The notes under the pieces were generated by a model. It was not told where the DNA came from. It was given only the letters and a program-made list of their open reading frames with translations, and ran no database searches. Shown piece after piece: positions 1-8,614 of a stretch of DNA of 24,978 bases (position 1 is its first letter; the number at the start of each line of letters is the position of its first letter). The stretch covers positions 1-24,978 of the forward strand of contig JARICB010000450.1 of the NCBI GenBank assembly GCA_029264225.1, in the 5' to 3' direction. The position numbers and the translations under genes are program-made. Origin of the DNA: Nocardioides sp. (lineage in GTDB: Bacteria > Actinomycetota > Actinomycetes > Propionibacteriales > Nocardioidaceae).

Positions 1-739
1 CGCGGGCGTCCTCGACGGCCTGCTCGCTGGGGGCGAACGCAGCGTTGGCCCCCTCGATCTGGCCGGGGTGGATCAGCGTCTTGCCATCGAAGCCCAGTTG
101 GCGGCCCTGCTCGCACTCGGCCAGGAAGCCCTCGGTGTTCTTCACGTCGTTGAAGACGCCGTCGATGATCGCCTTGCCGGTGGCTCGGGCGGCCAGCAGC
201 GCCAGGGAGAGAGCGGTCAGCACCGGCGCGCGCCCGGGCACGTGCTCGGCATAGAGCTCCTTGACCAGGTCGTTGGTGCCCATGATCAGCACGGTCAGCC
301 GCTCGGATGCCGCGGCGATCTCCTCGGCGTGCAGCATGGCGTAGGGCGTCTCGACCATCGCCCAGAGCTTGGTGTGCGCGGGAGCGCCGTGAGCGGCCAT
401 CGCCTCGACCAAGGTGTGCACGGCATCGGCCGAGTTCACCTTGGGTACGACGATCGCGTCCGGTCCGGCGGCGCACGCGGCGGCCAGGTCGTCGGCGTGC
501 CACTCGGTGTCGGCGCCGTTGACCCGGATGGTCAGCTCGCGGCGGCCGTATTCTCCGCTGCTGACTGCGGCGCAGGCGGCAGTGCGGGCGGTCGGCTTGT
601 CGTCGGGCGCGACCGCGTCCTCCAGGTCGAAGATGATCGCGTCGACCTTCAACGTCTTGGCCTTCTCCAGTGCCTTCGCGTTGGAGCCCGGCATATAGAG
701 CACCGAACGGCGAGGACGGAACTGTTCGATGTCGGCCAT
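1..739 (-). CDS. CitE/HpcH-family CoA-ester lyase (3' end outside window)
   Basis: This enzyme belongs to the HpcH/HpaI aldolase and citrate-lyase beta-subunit superfamily, cytosolic Mg-dependent lyases or thioesterases acting on malyl-CoA-type esters. About 246 codons are visible and the reading frame runs off the left edge. My translation reads MADIEQFRPRRSVLYMPGSN, followed by IIFDLEDAV (around residue 35), IRVNGADTEW, KVNSADAV, AMVETPYAML and IMGTNDLV, the usual order of the CoA- and metal-binding elements of this fold. The ATG at 739 shares one base with the TGA of the upstream lyase, so the two are translationally coupled. In the ethylmalonyl-CoA pathway a malyl-CoA lyase (Mcl1) and a malyl-CoA thioesterase (Mcl2) are both CitE-like. 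This shorter protein could fill the second role, but that is inferred from context only. Confidence 0.85.
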   Translation of the reverse strand, partial: MADIEQFRPRRSVLYMPGSNAKALEKAKTLKVDAIIFDLEDAVAPDDKPTARTAACAAVSSGEYGRRELTIRVNGADTEWHADDLAAACAAGPDAIVVPKVNSADAVHTLVEAMAAHGAPAHTKLWAMVETPYAMLHAEEIAAASERLTVLIMGTNDLVKELYAEHVPGRAPVLTALSLALLAARATGKAIIDGVFNDVKNTEGFLAECEQGRQLGFDGKTLIHPGQIEGANAAFAPSEQAVEDAR

Positions 740-1797
740 CAGTTCGCCACCTCGATCGCGTCGTAGCGCTCCTTCAGCGCCGGATCGATCTCGGCCAACT
801 CCTCGGCGAGACGGACCAGCACCAGACACTGCTTGAGGGACGCGTCGTCCTCCATCTTGCCGTCGAGCATCACTGCGCCGGTGCCATCACCCATGGCGGC
901 CACCACCTGCCGCGCGTGCACGATGTCCTCGACGCTGGGGGAGAAGACCCGGTTGGCGATCTCGATCTGCTTGGGATGCAGGCTCCAGGCGCCGACGCAG
1001 CCGAGCAGGAAGGCGTTGCGGAACTGGTCCTCGCACGCGGTCACGTCAGCGATGTCGCCGAACGGGCCGTAGTAGGGGTAGATGCCGTGCATCGCGCACG
1101 CGTCGACCATGCGAGAGATCGTGTAGTGCCACAGATCCTGCTGATAGGTCGCTCGTGGAGCATCCGGCTGGTCGGGGTCTGCACGGACGAGATAGCCGGG
1201 GTGTCCGCCGCCGACCCGGGTCGTCTTCATCCGTCGGTCGGCGGCCAGATCGGCCGGACCGAGCGATAGGCCCTGCATACGGGGTGAAGCACCACAGATC
1301 TCCTCGACGTTGGCCACGCCACGCGCGGTTTCGAGGATGGCTTGCACCAGGATCGGTCGCTCGAGGCCAGCCTTGGCCTCGAGTTGCGCCAGGATGCGGT
1401 CGATGTAGTGGATGTCTTCGGCGCCCTGCACCTTCGGCACCATGATCACGTCGAGCTTGTGGCCGATCTCGGGCACCAGCGTCGTGAGGTCATCGAGCAC
1501 CCACGGGCTGTCGAGGGCGTTGATCCGGGTCCACAACTGGGTCGGTCCGAAGTCGGTGTCCTTGGCGATCCGCACCAACCCGGCGCGGGCGGCTTCCTTG
1601 TTGTCGGCCTTGACGGCGTCCTCGAGGTTGCCGAGCAGGATGTCGACGGTGCCGACCATCTGCGGAATCTTGGCCGCCATCTTCGCGTTCGAGGGATCGA
1701 AGAAGTGGATGGCCCGGCTCGGTCGAGCGGGGATCTCGCTCAGTGGTGCCGGGGCGCCGAGGGCGAGCGGGCGAAAGAAGTCCTTGCTGGTGCGCAT
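739..1797 (-). CDS. L-malyl-CoA / beta-methylmalyl-CoA lyase-like protein
   Basis: A 352-aa CitE/HpcH-superfamily protein that I recognise as close to malyl-CoA/beta-methylmalyl-CoA lyases, which reversibly cleave malyl-CoA to glyoxylate plus acetyl-CoA, or the methyl homologue to propionyl-CoA. The motif order matches that subgroup: HFFDPSNAKMAAK near residue 32, LLGNLEDAVKADNKEAA, LWTRINALDSPW, LDVIMVPKV, ILVQAILETARGVANVEEI, MQGLSLGPADLAA, then GPFGDIADV and AWSLHPKQIEIANRVFSPS. The GNLEDAV segment has Asn where many relatives have Asp (FDLEDAV in the neighbour). The ATG at 1797 has only a weak AGG upstream. The stop overlaps the next lyase start, giving a two-gene unit. Substrate is not decided by sequence alone; ethylmalonyl-CoA or glyoxylate metabolism is the likely setting. 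Confidence 0.85.
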   Translation of the reverse strand: MRTSKDFFRPLALGAPAPLSEIPARPSRAIHFFDPSNAKMAAKIPQMVGTVDILLGNLEDAVKADNKEAARAGLVRIAKDTDFGPTQLWTRINALDSPWVLDDLTTLVPEIGHKLDVIMVPKVQGAEDIHYIDRILAQLEAKAGLERPILVQAILETARGVANVEEICGASPRMQGLSLGPADLAADRRMKTTRVGGGHPGYLVRADPDQPDAPRATYQQDLWHYTISRMVDACAMHGIYPYYGPFGDIADVTACEDQFRNAFLLGCVGAWSLHPKQIEIANRVFSPSVEDIVHARQVVAAMGDGTGAVMLDGKMEDDASLKQCLVLVRLAEELAEIDPALKERYDAIEVAN

Positions 1798-2044
1798 GGG
1801 GGAAACCTATCGAAGTCGCGCCTGCTGCGATGACGTGGGCGACTGCGTCTGGGCTGAGATGCACAACTCGGTGCAGTTGAGCCAATGCCTGGAAACGGTT
1901 GGGCCACGGGAGGCCCACAGCCTTCCCACGTGGCGCAAGGAAGTCCGGTGTCATCCCTAACGTCGATTCCAGCCGGTGGGAACGACGTAGCTGGTTGGAC
2001 GAATACCGAAGCACGTCAAACCACATGAATCAGGAACTGACGCC

Positions 2045-3058
2045 ATGAACCGCACCATCAAGTCCGCAACAACCATTGCCGCCGTCGCGCTCATCAGCGC
2101 TGGCTTTGCCATCCCGGCCCAGGCTGCGACAGCGACCATCCGATCGGGAGAGTTGGATCTCAGCAGGACCCGGACGTCGGGGCACGTGGAGTTTCTCCGG
2201 CACGGCCTGCACGTCTACACCGACGACAACACCAACCTGGCGAAGGCGGCGGGCTTCTTCAACGTCGGCACCACCTTCCCCTCCACCGTCTCGATGAAGT
2301 GGAGCGGTACGGGCATTCCGCCCGGCTCACAGATCGTCTTCGACACGGACGGCATCACGAATGCCAACGACGCGCAGTTCAACACCCTCATAGGTGAGAC
2401 GGCCTACGGTGACGACTATTGGTACAACGGCGATGCCGCCAGCGCAGCCGCGCGCGGCATTACTTGCCCTTCGACCACCGGGGGCTCTGGCTCCGACTGT
2501 CACGGCACGCTCGCACAGTGGAAGGTCAATCTGCCCAACGCCAAGGTCTTGGCCGGTGGCTTCTCCCTCGGCTCTGGCGTCCTCGGTGATGGTGTGATCG
2601 AGCGGATGCAGTACGACAGCACGGTGTATGAGTTCACCAGCGTCCCGATCGCTCTGGACGGGGCAACCGGGCCCGCGGGCGCGACCGGTGCTGCGGGTGC
2701 CGCGGGTGCCGCGGGCGCCGCGGGCATCCAACTGCCGCCGCTTGTCGTGACCGAAACCCTCGGTCAGGACGTGCTCGTGCAGAGTGGCGACGTGAGCGGC
2801 AAGCTCCGCGTGGTCAAGGCCAAGCGCAAGGTGCGGATCTTCTTCCAGGCCGACAAGTCCGCGGACACGCTGACCGGCAAGAAGCTCACCTGGAAGGTCA
2901 AGGTGGACCGCAAGGTTGCTGCGACCTACGTGCAGTCCTTCAACGACCGCGACTACTTTGCGGTTCGCTTCCCCAAGGCGAGCGGTAAGCACACCGTCTC
3001 CGTCCTGAAGAACGGAAAGGTCGTACGCACCATCAAGGTGCGCCCGCGTCGACGTTGA
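2045..3058 (+). CDS. Secreted protein with short collagen-like Gly-X-Y tract
   Basis: A 337-aa protein of unknown function. Residues 1-27 form a clear Sec signal peptide: basic MNRTIK, a hydrophobic core, and an AQA|A cleavage site after residue 27. The mature N-terminal part (about 28-204) has many Gly, Asn and aromatic residues and two Cys (CPSTT, DCHG), and looks like an extracellular beta-rich domain. Residues 206-229 are eight consecutive Gly-X-Y triplets, mostly GAT/GAA with one GPA. After this the protein changes to a Lys/Arg-rich domain (about 230-337) ending in RPRRR, which could bind cell-wall polymers. An AGGAA lies about 7 bases before the ATG. It stands alone, divergent from the lyase pair across a 247-bp gap. 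I do not recognise the family; extracellular or wall-bound location is the only safe inference. Confidence 0.75.
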   Translation: MNRTIKSATTIAAVALISAGFAIPAQAATATIRSGELDLSRTRTSGHVEFLRHGLHVYTDDNTNLAKAAGFFNVGTTFPSTVSMKWSGTGIPPGSQIVFDTDGITNANDAQFNTLIGETAYGDDYWYNGDAASAAARGITCPSTTGGSGSDCHGTLAQWKVNLPNAKVLAGGFSLGSGVLGDGVIERMQYDSTVYEFTSVPIALDGATGPAGATGAAGAAGAAGAAGIQLPPLVVTETLGQDVLVQSGDVSGKLRVVKAKRKVRIFFQADKSADTLTGKKLTWKVKVDRKVAATYVQSFNDRDYFAVRFPKASGKHTVSVLKNGKVVRTIKVRPRRR

Positions 3059-3092
3059 GACTGCGAGTGGCCCTGCTCCGTAGGGTCATGGC

Positions 3093-3757
3093 ATGGCCTC
3101 CGTCCTCTCCGTCAACATCGGCGCGGCGACGCGGCAGGTCGCTACGAAGCTGCCGACCGGCATTGCGAAGGTGCCGGTCGCGCAGATCGACGTGTTCGAC
3201 CCTGGCCCGAAGCGTCGTGGCGCCGACGGCGTCGGTTACAGCGGTGTCAAGGGTGACTTCATCGGCAATGGGCGCCACCACGGCGGCGCCGACCGGCGGT
3301 CTACGCGGTGGCTCGCGAGGAACTCGATCACTGGTCGCACGAACTGGGCCGGGAGCTGTCCGACGGGATGTTCGGAGAAAATCTGACGACGGTCGGCCTC
3401 GATGTCGACGCGGCGGAGTGGGGCGATGTGTGGAGCGTCGGCACCGCCGTACTGCGCGTTAGTGCACCGCGGGTGCCGTGCGCGACGTTCGCCAAACGGA
3501 TGGGCGAGCGGGCGTGGGTGAAGAGGTTCGCCGAGCGTGGCCGGGCGGGCACCTACTTCGCGGTCGTCGAGCCGGGGACGATCCGAGCCGGCGACGAGAT
3601 CAGCGTCGCTCCCTCCGGCAGCGGGCTGCCCATCCCTGCCCTGCTGCGGGCGTGGATGGGCGACGTCGAGGAGATGAGGGCTCTCCTGGCCCTCGACCAA
3701 CTCGACGACGAGAGCCGACGTCGTTTTACCCACGTGTTGGCCAAGCGACTCAGTTGA
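3093..3757 (+). pseudogene. MOSC-domain protein, interrupted by a one-base frameshift
   Basis: MOSC domains bind molybdenum cofactor or related sulfur species. The first part begins MASVLSVNIGAATRQV and runs in frame to HHGGAD (residue 67). The expected continuation (VYAVAREELDHW, ELGRELSDGMFGENLTTVG, SAPRVPCATFAKRMGERAWV, AGTYFAVVEPGTIRAGDEI) lies in another frame from about 3299 to the TGA at 3755-3757. The family usually reads HHGGADQAVYAYAREDL here, so one base appears to be missing between about 3291 and 3299, in a run of G and C. Without the shift the first frame ends at 3386 after 97 aa and loses the conserved Cys of PRVPC. Reassembled, the protein is about 221 aa, normal for single-domain MOSC proteins. 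Both halves keep family motifs, so the lesion is recent or is a sequencing error. Confidence 0.8.
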
Positions 3758-3851
3758 GGGCGCGCATCGTCGACCCGTACGCCTCGACCTGGGCGCTGAT
3801 CGCGTCCCAGACGGTGACGACGGTCAAGATCTCTCGTGCAGCCGGGGTGAG
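3750..3851 (-). other. Coding-like 33-codon tail after the MFS stop
   Basis: Directly downstream of the MFS stop (3852-3854), and in the same frame, the minus strand stays open for 33 codons until a TGA at 3750-3752. It reads LTPAAREILTVVTVWDAISA followed by QVEAYGSTMRALN. Nearly every third codon position is G or C, as in real genes here, and the peptide looks helical. It could be a C-terminal extension cut off by a nonsense mutation, a readthrough extension (the stop context is TGA-C), or the 3' remnant of another gene such as a MarR-type regulator. I cannot choose between these. Confidence 0.35.
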
Positions 3852-5318
3852 TCAGTCGCTGAAGGCAGACTTCGGTACTGCGACCAGCGCGAACGCCGCG
3901 AAGAGTGCCGCCACCGAGCAGACCGCCCACACCGTCAGGTAGCCGCTGAGTGGAGCGTGTCCCTCGGTCGGGTCGCCCAGCGACCCGGTGGACGCCAAGG
4001 CGATCGCGAAGATCGAGGAGGCGATCGCCCCGCCGACCGTCTTGGTCGCGTTTGTCATTCCGGTGGCGAAGCCGGTGCGGTTCGCGGGAGCAGCGGCGGC
4101 CGCTGCGGCCGGCAGCGCCGCCACCAGGGCACCGGAGCCGAGGCCCGCGACGCCCATGTTGATGAGTGCTTGGGTGGTGGTGTCGTGGAAGGGGATCCAC
4201 AGCGCATAACCGAGAGCGACGAGCAGGGATGAGGCGATCAGGGCACCCCTCGCGCTGAGCAGCCGCGAGGTGAGGGGCAGCGTAAAGGCGCCGATGGCCA
4301 GACTTACGACGTAGACGCCGATCAGGGTGGAGACGAACGCTGCATCGGCGCCGAGTCCGTAGCCGACGACGTCAGGGTCGGTGCGCGCGAAGGTCGACAG
4401 CGGGATCTGAGCGCCCAGGACTGACATGCCGAACAGGAACGCCGTCAGCTGCACCGGCCACTGGGCCCGGGTTGCCATCAGGTTGACGTCGATCAGAGGC
4501 TCGCTGATCCGTCGTTCGGCCTTGACGAACGGAACGATCAGGGCCAGGGCTCCGGCGATCAGCAGCCAGGCCAGCACGGAGCCGACGCCCTCGAGACGGA
4601 TCACGATCAGGCCGGCCATCAGCACACCCAGCACGCCGGTGATCATGATGAAACCGACCCAGTCGATGCCGCCGGTGGCCCGGCCGGGGAGGTCCTCGAT
4701 CCCGAACCAGATCACCACGAAGCAGATCGTGACGGCGATCGCGGGCAGCATCAGCAGCACGGTCATCGACGTCGCCTCGACCAGTGCCCCGGAGGTCAGC
4801 GCGCCGATGATCACCGACAGTTCGAGAGCGCCGACCAGGACTGCCGCGGACCGTCGGGTGAGCAACGCCTGGCGGCCCGTGTTTGCCGTACGTCGATGGA
4901 TGATCGCAATCTCGAGCGGCAACCACACGACGTAGGCACCTTGGATGGCCCAGCCGATCAGGAACGTCGTGAAGGAGGGCGCGAAGGCCAGGATCCTTGA
5001 ACCGAGCGCGGTGATCGCGGTCGAGATCAGGAGCACCTTTCGGTGCCCGATCAGGTCGCCGAGCCTGGCGAGCAGCGGCACGCAGAGCGCCGAGACGATG
5101 AGCTGCGCCGCCTCGAACCAGTTGACGTCGGCGTCCTGGATCCCGAGGTGGGTGGCGATGTCGGAAAAGATCGGCGTGTAGTAGCCCTGCAGGATGCCGC
5201 TGGCGATCTCCACGCAGACCAGGAATCCGACGATCCGAAGCAGGTTGGTGCCGACCACGGCGGCACCCGACGTGCCGGTCCCGGCCACCTCATCCGGCAG
5301 TGCGGTCTTCTCGCTCAT
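3852..5318 (-). CDS. MFS transporter, 14-TM DHA2-like
   Basis: A 488-aa inner-membrane secondary transporter of the major facilitator superfamily. About 14 hydrophobic segments can be counted, starting near residues 27-47 and ending near 460-482, as in the drug:H+ antiporter-2 subgroup. The cytoplasmic motif-A loop is RLGDLIGHRKV at residues 85-95. An Ala-rich stretch (GALVAALPAAAAAAAP) lies near helix 12, followed by NRTGFATGMTNATKTVGGAI, a conserved-looking segment in DHA2 proteins. The ATG at 5318 overlaps the stop of the M20 peptidase gene by ATGA, so both are made from one transcript. Export or import of a small molecule or peptide processed by that peptidase is a reasonable guess; the substrate is unknown. 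See the coding-like tail after its stop. Confidence 0.85.
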   Translation of the reverse strand: MSEKTALPDEVAGTGTSGAAVVGTNLLRIVGFLVCVEIASGILQGYYTPIFSDIATHLGIQDADVNWFEAAQLIVSALCVPLLARLGDLIGHRKVLLISTAITALGSRILAFAPSFTTFLIGWAIQGAYVVWLPLEIAIIHRRTANTGRQALLTRRSAAVLVGALELSVIIGALTSGALVEATSMTVLLMLPAIAVTICFVVIWFGIEDLPGRATGGIDWVGFIMITGVLGVLMAGLIVIRLEGVGSVLAWLLIAGALALIVPFVKAERRISEPLIDVNLMATRAQWPVQLTAFLFGMSVLGAQIPLSTFARTDPDVVGYGLGADAAFVSTLIGVYVVSLAIGAFTLPLTSRLLSARGALIASSLLVALGYALWIPFHDTTTQALINMGVAGLGSGALVAALPAAAAAAAPANRTGFATGMTNATKTVGGAIASSIFAIALASTGSLGDPTEGHAPLSGYLTVWAVCSVAALFAAFALVAVPKSAFSD

Positions 5319-6649
5319 CGGGGGAGCCTCGCGATCAGGGTGAGATACCAGGCGACCCCGTCGATGAGATCGGTCACCCGGAGGTGTTCGTCATAGGAAT
5401 GGATGGCCTCGCGCTGTGCCTTGGTCATCCGGAACGGCGCGAAGCGGTAGACCCGGTCGCTGATCGCGCAGAAGTGCCGCGAGTCGGTGGCGGCCATCAT
5501 GACGTAGGGAGTGGGGACCGCGTCGGGAAACACGTCGAGGATCGTGGATTCCAACAGCTCGAACGCCTCGTCCATCGGCGAGACCGGGGAGGGCTCGCTC
5601 TGCTCGATGACGTCGATACGGATCTCGTCGTCCTTGATCGTCCTGCGTAGGTGCGCCAGCACGCCGGCGATGGTGTCGCCGACCATGATCCGGATGTTGA
5701 GGCCCGCCGTGGCGCTGCTGGCGATCACGTTGAGCGCGGGGCTGCCGCTCAGCGTGGTTGCGGCGACCGTGGTGCGGGTCATTGCGGCGGCCTCCGGACC
5801 AGCCACCTGTAGCGCCTTGGTCACCAGTGGCGTGATCTTCTCCGCGCTCGAGGCGATGGGGCGCACCGCGCGCGGCAGGTGGGGTGCGAGTCGGCGGAGC
5901 AGTTCGAGGGTCGGAGCGGGGGTGGAGCCGGGGAACGGATGCTTCTCGATCCGCAGGATCGCCGTGGCGATGCGCGCGGTGGGGCCGTTCTTGGCCGGCG
6001 TCGAGGCGTGCCCGCCCCGGCCCTCGGCGACGAGTTCGACCGACGTCAGGCCCTTCTCGGTCACGCCGATCACCCCGAGCGGGGGCTCCACTCCAGGGAA
6101 GGCCTGGTGGGCGATCGCGCCACCTTCGTCGAGCACGAACCACGGGGTGACGCCGAGCCGTTCGAGCTCGGCGACGGCCGCGGGCGCCGACGTACCACTC
6201 ACTTCCTCGTCGCAGCCGAAGGAGAGCCACACGTCCTGCATCGGGGTGGTGCCCTGCTCCAGAAGCAGCTCGACCGCCTCACAGATGCCGACCACGCAGC
6301 CTTTGTCGTCCAGGGTGCCGCGACCCCAGATGGCGCCGTCGTGGATCTCGGCGCCGAAGGCCGGGTGCTGCCAGGGTGCGTCCGCGTCGACGGGGACGAC
6401 GTCGAGGTGCGCCATCAGCACGATGGGTCTCTCGCTGCTCGCGCCGGCCCACTTGAACAGGAGTCCGTGAGTGCCGACCCGGGTCAGCTCAAGATGCTGG
6501 TGGAGCAGTGGGAATTGGGCGGCCAGTTCACTGAGCAGCCGGTCGAACACCTCGGTGTCGACCAGAGCGGGGTCACGATCGGAGACCGTCGGGATGCGCA
6601 CGAGCGCCTGCAGTTTGGCGACGACGCGATCGTGGGTTGGGGCGGGCAT
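5315..6649 (-). CDS. M20/M25/M40-family metallo-hydrolase (CPS1/dipeptidase-like)
   Basis: A 444-aa zinc-dependent amidohydrolase or peptidase, with a catalytic domain split by a dimerisation domain. Metal and catalytic motifs are intact: MAHLDVVP (His81, Asp83), GRGTLDDKG (Asp114/Asp115) and FGCDEEVSG (Glu148/Glu149). The lid domain (about 195-330) contains GHASTPAKNGPTARIA and SGSPALNVIAS. A C-terminal metal-side histidine lies in TDSRHF. The arrangement matches carboxypeptidase-S-like M20 enzymes, which release an amino acid from short N-blocked peptides. The first gene of a two-gene operon, it overlaps the MFS transporter by 4 bp. The ATG at 6649 has a weak AGG before it. The exact substrate cannot be read from the sequence. 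Confidence 0.87.
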   Translation of the reverse strand: MPAPTHDRVVAKLQALVRIPTVSDRDPALVDTEVFDRLLSELAAQFPLLHQHLELTRVGTHGLLFKWAGASSERPIVLMAHLDVVPVDADAPWQHPAFGAEIHDGAIWGRGTLDDKGCVVGICEAVELLLEQGTTPMQDVWLSFGCDEEVSGTSAPAAVAELERLGVTPWFVLDEGGAIAHQAFPGVEPPLGVIGVTEKGLTSVELVAEGRGGHASTPAKNGPTARIATAILRIEKHPFPGSTPAPTLELLRRLAPHLPRAVRPIASSAEKITPLVTKALQVAGPEAAAMTRTTVAATTLSGSPALNVIASSATAGLNIRIMVGDTIAGVLAHLRRTIKDDEIRIDVIEQSEPSPVSPMDEAFELLESTILDVFPDAVPTPYVMMAATDSRHFCAISDRVYRFAPFRMTKAQREAIHSYDEHLRVTDLIDGVAWYLTLIARLPR

Positions 6650-6815
6650 GCGCCGAACCTAGTGCCGATGGGCACCGAGTGCGTGGCCTCCGGTGATTTT
6701 GTTGTGTGCCGCGGTCTCCCGAACCGCGACCGCCGACCTGTGTCACGGGCAGGCAGTCGGGACGGGTGGATCGTTGGTACGTCGCTGCGCCGTGGGCGGC
6801 CGGGTGCGCGAGGTT

Positions 6816-6854
6816 GTGGGGGTTCTCAGTCAACCAATGACTGCAATCCCCCAC
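6816..6854 (-). terminator. Hairpin downstream of the nitroreductase gene
   Basis: A long inverted repeat pairs 6816-6832 with 6838-6854 around the 5-nt loop ACCAA; 14 of 17 positions match. It starts 8 bp after the nitroreductase TAA on the minus strand. No T-run follows on either strand, so it is a GC-type actinobacterial terminator or an mRNA 3'-end stabiliser rather than a classical intrinsic terminator. The rest of the 6650-6861 gap shows nothing else clear; the M20 promoter must lie in it. Confidence 0.6.
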
Positions 6855-6861
6855 ACCCCGG

Positions 6862-7479
6862 TTACGCCTCCGGGCTCCGGTAGCGGCCGCGATGCACCAC
6901 GTCCGTACGCCGCGGCCTGCGGGCCGGCGATCCGGGACTCCCCGCGTCGTCGGTGTGGTGTCCGACGGTGATCGCGCCGATCGGTGTCAGCGCCTCGGGG
7001 ACGGCGAACTCGGAGCGGAACGCCTTGACCCGCGTGCCGGGGACGCCGAAGAAGCAGGCACCCAGCCCCTCGTCGACAGCCGTCTGGAGGATCAGCAGCG
7101 ACGCCATCGCGGTGTCCATGTGCCAATAGGGCACCGGCCAGTCAGGCGGACGCTTGTCGGCCTCCTCGTAGCGATCGAGGTAGGCGCCCTTGTCCGACAT
7201 GGGCACGATCACGACGGGGGCCGTGCGCATGCCGTCGAGCCAGCGGTTGGGTGTGACCGCGGATCGCCCTTCCTCTTCCCCTGCAGGGGACGTGGACTCC
7301 CAGAAGCGGGTGATGTCGCGGGGGGTGTCGAGCACCAGGAAGGCCCAGCCCTGGGTGAAGCCGGCGTTCGGGGCGCGGACCGCGTTGTCGAGCAGGCGGT
7401 CGACGCTCGCAGGGTCGACCGGTCGGTCGGCATAACGCCGGACCATCCGGCGGCGGCGGACGACGTCTTGGAACTCCAC
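6862..7479 (-). CDS. Nitroreductase-family FMN oxidoreductase
   Basis: A 205-aa flavoprotein of the nitroreductase fold, which as a homodimer uses FMN and NAD(P)H to reduce nitro groups, quinones or related electrophiles. The N-terminus [20 protein letters not shown] is the classic FMN-phosphate-binding start of the family. PNAGFTQGW and [20 protein letters not shown] are the other conserved blocks, and the C-terminus ends in a basic ARRPRR segment before HRGRY. I chose the GTG at 7479 because family members start at this point. The in-frame ATG at 7506 would add nine unconserved residues and overlaps the ATG of the divergent gene. Only 25 bp then separate the two start codons, so any promoters must overlap the coding ends. 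The physiological substrate is unknown. Confidence 0.85.
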   Translation of the reverse strand: MEFQDVVRRRRMVRRYADRPVDPASVDRLLDNAVRAPNAGFTQGWAFLVLDTPRDITRFWESTSPAGEEEGRSAVTPNRWLDGMRTAPVVIVPMSDKGAYLDRYEEADKRPPDWPVPYWHMDTAMASLLILQTAVDEGLGACFFGVPGTRVKAFRSEFAVPEALTPIGAITVGHHTDDAGSPGSPARRPRRTDVVHRGRYRSPEA

Positions 7480-7504
7480 GGCCGTACTGTGGCACGCTCC
7501 GGCC

Positions 7505-8611
7505 ATGGAACCAATCGTGTCGCTGATCGAGGTCGACCGGTCCGCACCTGCCGACCGGGAATGGGTCACCGGAGCCATCCGTAAACTCAAGGCCGACCAG
7601 AACCGGTCGGCCGACACGCACCTGATCGCCGTACCGATGCCGGCGTTCCCCGACATCGACCTCTATCTCAAGGATGAGTCGACCCATCCGACCGGCTCGC
7701 TCAAGCACCGGCTCGCGCGGTCCCTGTTCCTCTACGGCCTGTGCAGTGGGCTGATCTTCGAGGGCATGGAGATCGTGGAGGCGTCCTCGGGCTCGACCGC
7801 GGTCAGCGAGGCGTTCTTCGCGAGGATGCTGGGGCTGCCGTTCACGGCCGTCATGGCGATCGGCACCTCGCCCTCCAAGATCGCGCTGATCGAACGCGAG
7901 GGGGGAAGATGCGTGCTCGTCGACGACCCGGCCTCGGTCTGCGACGTGGCGCGAGATATCGCTGCCAGGACGAAGGGCCACTACCTCGACCAGTTCACCT
8001 ACGCCGAGCGGGCGACCGACTGGCGCGGCAACACCAACCTCGCCGAATCGATCGTCGGCCAGTTGGAGATGGAGCGCTTTCCCGAGCCCGAGTGGGTCAT
8101 CGTCGGGGCCGGCACCGGCGGCACCTCGGCAACGATCGGCCGGTTCGTGCGCTACCGGGGCCTGGCGACTCGCGTCTGCGTGGTCGACCCGGAGGACTCG
8201 GCCTTCCTGGCTGCCTTCCAGGAGCCCGGCTGTGGCGTGACCACCGGCGGGTCGAGGATCGAGGGCATCGGGCGACCGCGTGCCGAACCGTCCTTCCTGC
8301 CGACCGTGGTCGACCGGCTCGTGCGGGTGCCGGATGCTGCCTCGGTGGCGGCCGCCCACTTCCTGCGGCACCGCACGGGCGCCCTCGCCGGGCCCTCGAC
8401 CGGGACGGCGTTGTACGCCGCGGCAAAGTTGGCCTGCGACATGCGCGGGGCCGGTCAGAGCGGGTCGATCGTGACCTTGCTGTGCGACAACGGCATGCGC
8501 TACCTCGACACCTACTTCTCCGATGCCTGGGTGGACGCACAGGGCTGGGACCTCTCGCCCTACCTCACTGTCATGAACCGGGCCTGGGACGACGGCGTCT
8601 GGACCGGCTAA
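7505..8611 (+). CDS. PLP-dependent cysteine synthase-family protein (Cds1-like)
   Basis: A 368-aa fold-type II PLP enzyme. The Schiff-base lysine is Lys67 in [11 protein letters not shown], the substrate loop is [11 protein letters not shown] (about 93-103), and the PLP-phosphate loop is [12 protein letters not shown]. The protein is longer than CysK or CysM (about 310 aa) and, as I recall, resembles the actinobacterial subgroup containing M. tuberculosis Rv3684 (Cds1), a cysteine desulfhydrase that forms sulfide, pyruvate and ammonia. No CBS domain or N-terminal heme region is present. The gene is divergent from the nitroreductase and is followed by two tight hairpins before the hut operon, so it is probably transcribed alone. 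Cysteine synthase activity is the alternative. Confidence 0.82.
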   Translation: MEPIVSLIEVDRSAPADREWVTGAIRKLKADQNRSADTHLIAVPMPAFPDIDLYLKDESTHPTGSLKHRLARSLFLYGLCSGLIFEGMEIVEASSGSTAVSEAFFARMLGLPFTAVMAIGTSPSKIALIEREGGRCVLVDDPASVCDVARDIAARTKGHYLDQFTYAERATDWRGNTNLAESIVGQLEMERFPEPEWVIVGAGTGGTSATIGRFVRYRGLATRVCVVDPEDSAFLAAFQEPGCGVTTGGSRIEGIGRPRAEPSFLPTVVDRLVRVPDAASVAAAHFLRHRTGALAGPSTGTALYAAAKLACDMRGAGQSGSIVTLLCDNGMRYLDTYFSDAWVDAQGWDLSPYLTVMNRAWDDGVWTG

Positions 8612-8614
8612 GTG

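Noticed and set aside
68..766. Plus-strand open frame of 232 codons over the first lyase
   Set aside because: It is antisense to a gene with intact CitE-family motifs; its translation is Gly/Val/Arg-rich without family resemblance.
1900..2000. Possible riboswitch (cobalamin-like) upstream of the secreted protein or lyase genes
   Set aside because: GGGCC/GGCCC and GCCACG/CGTGGC stems are present, but I could not fit the conserved B12 box or another known aptamer core on either strand.
7480..7506. Longer nitroreductase start at ATG 7506
   Set aside because: It would add nine residues not typical of the family and its ATG overlaps the ATG of the divergent gene in CCATGG; the GTG at 7479 starts at the conserved FMN-binding segment.
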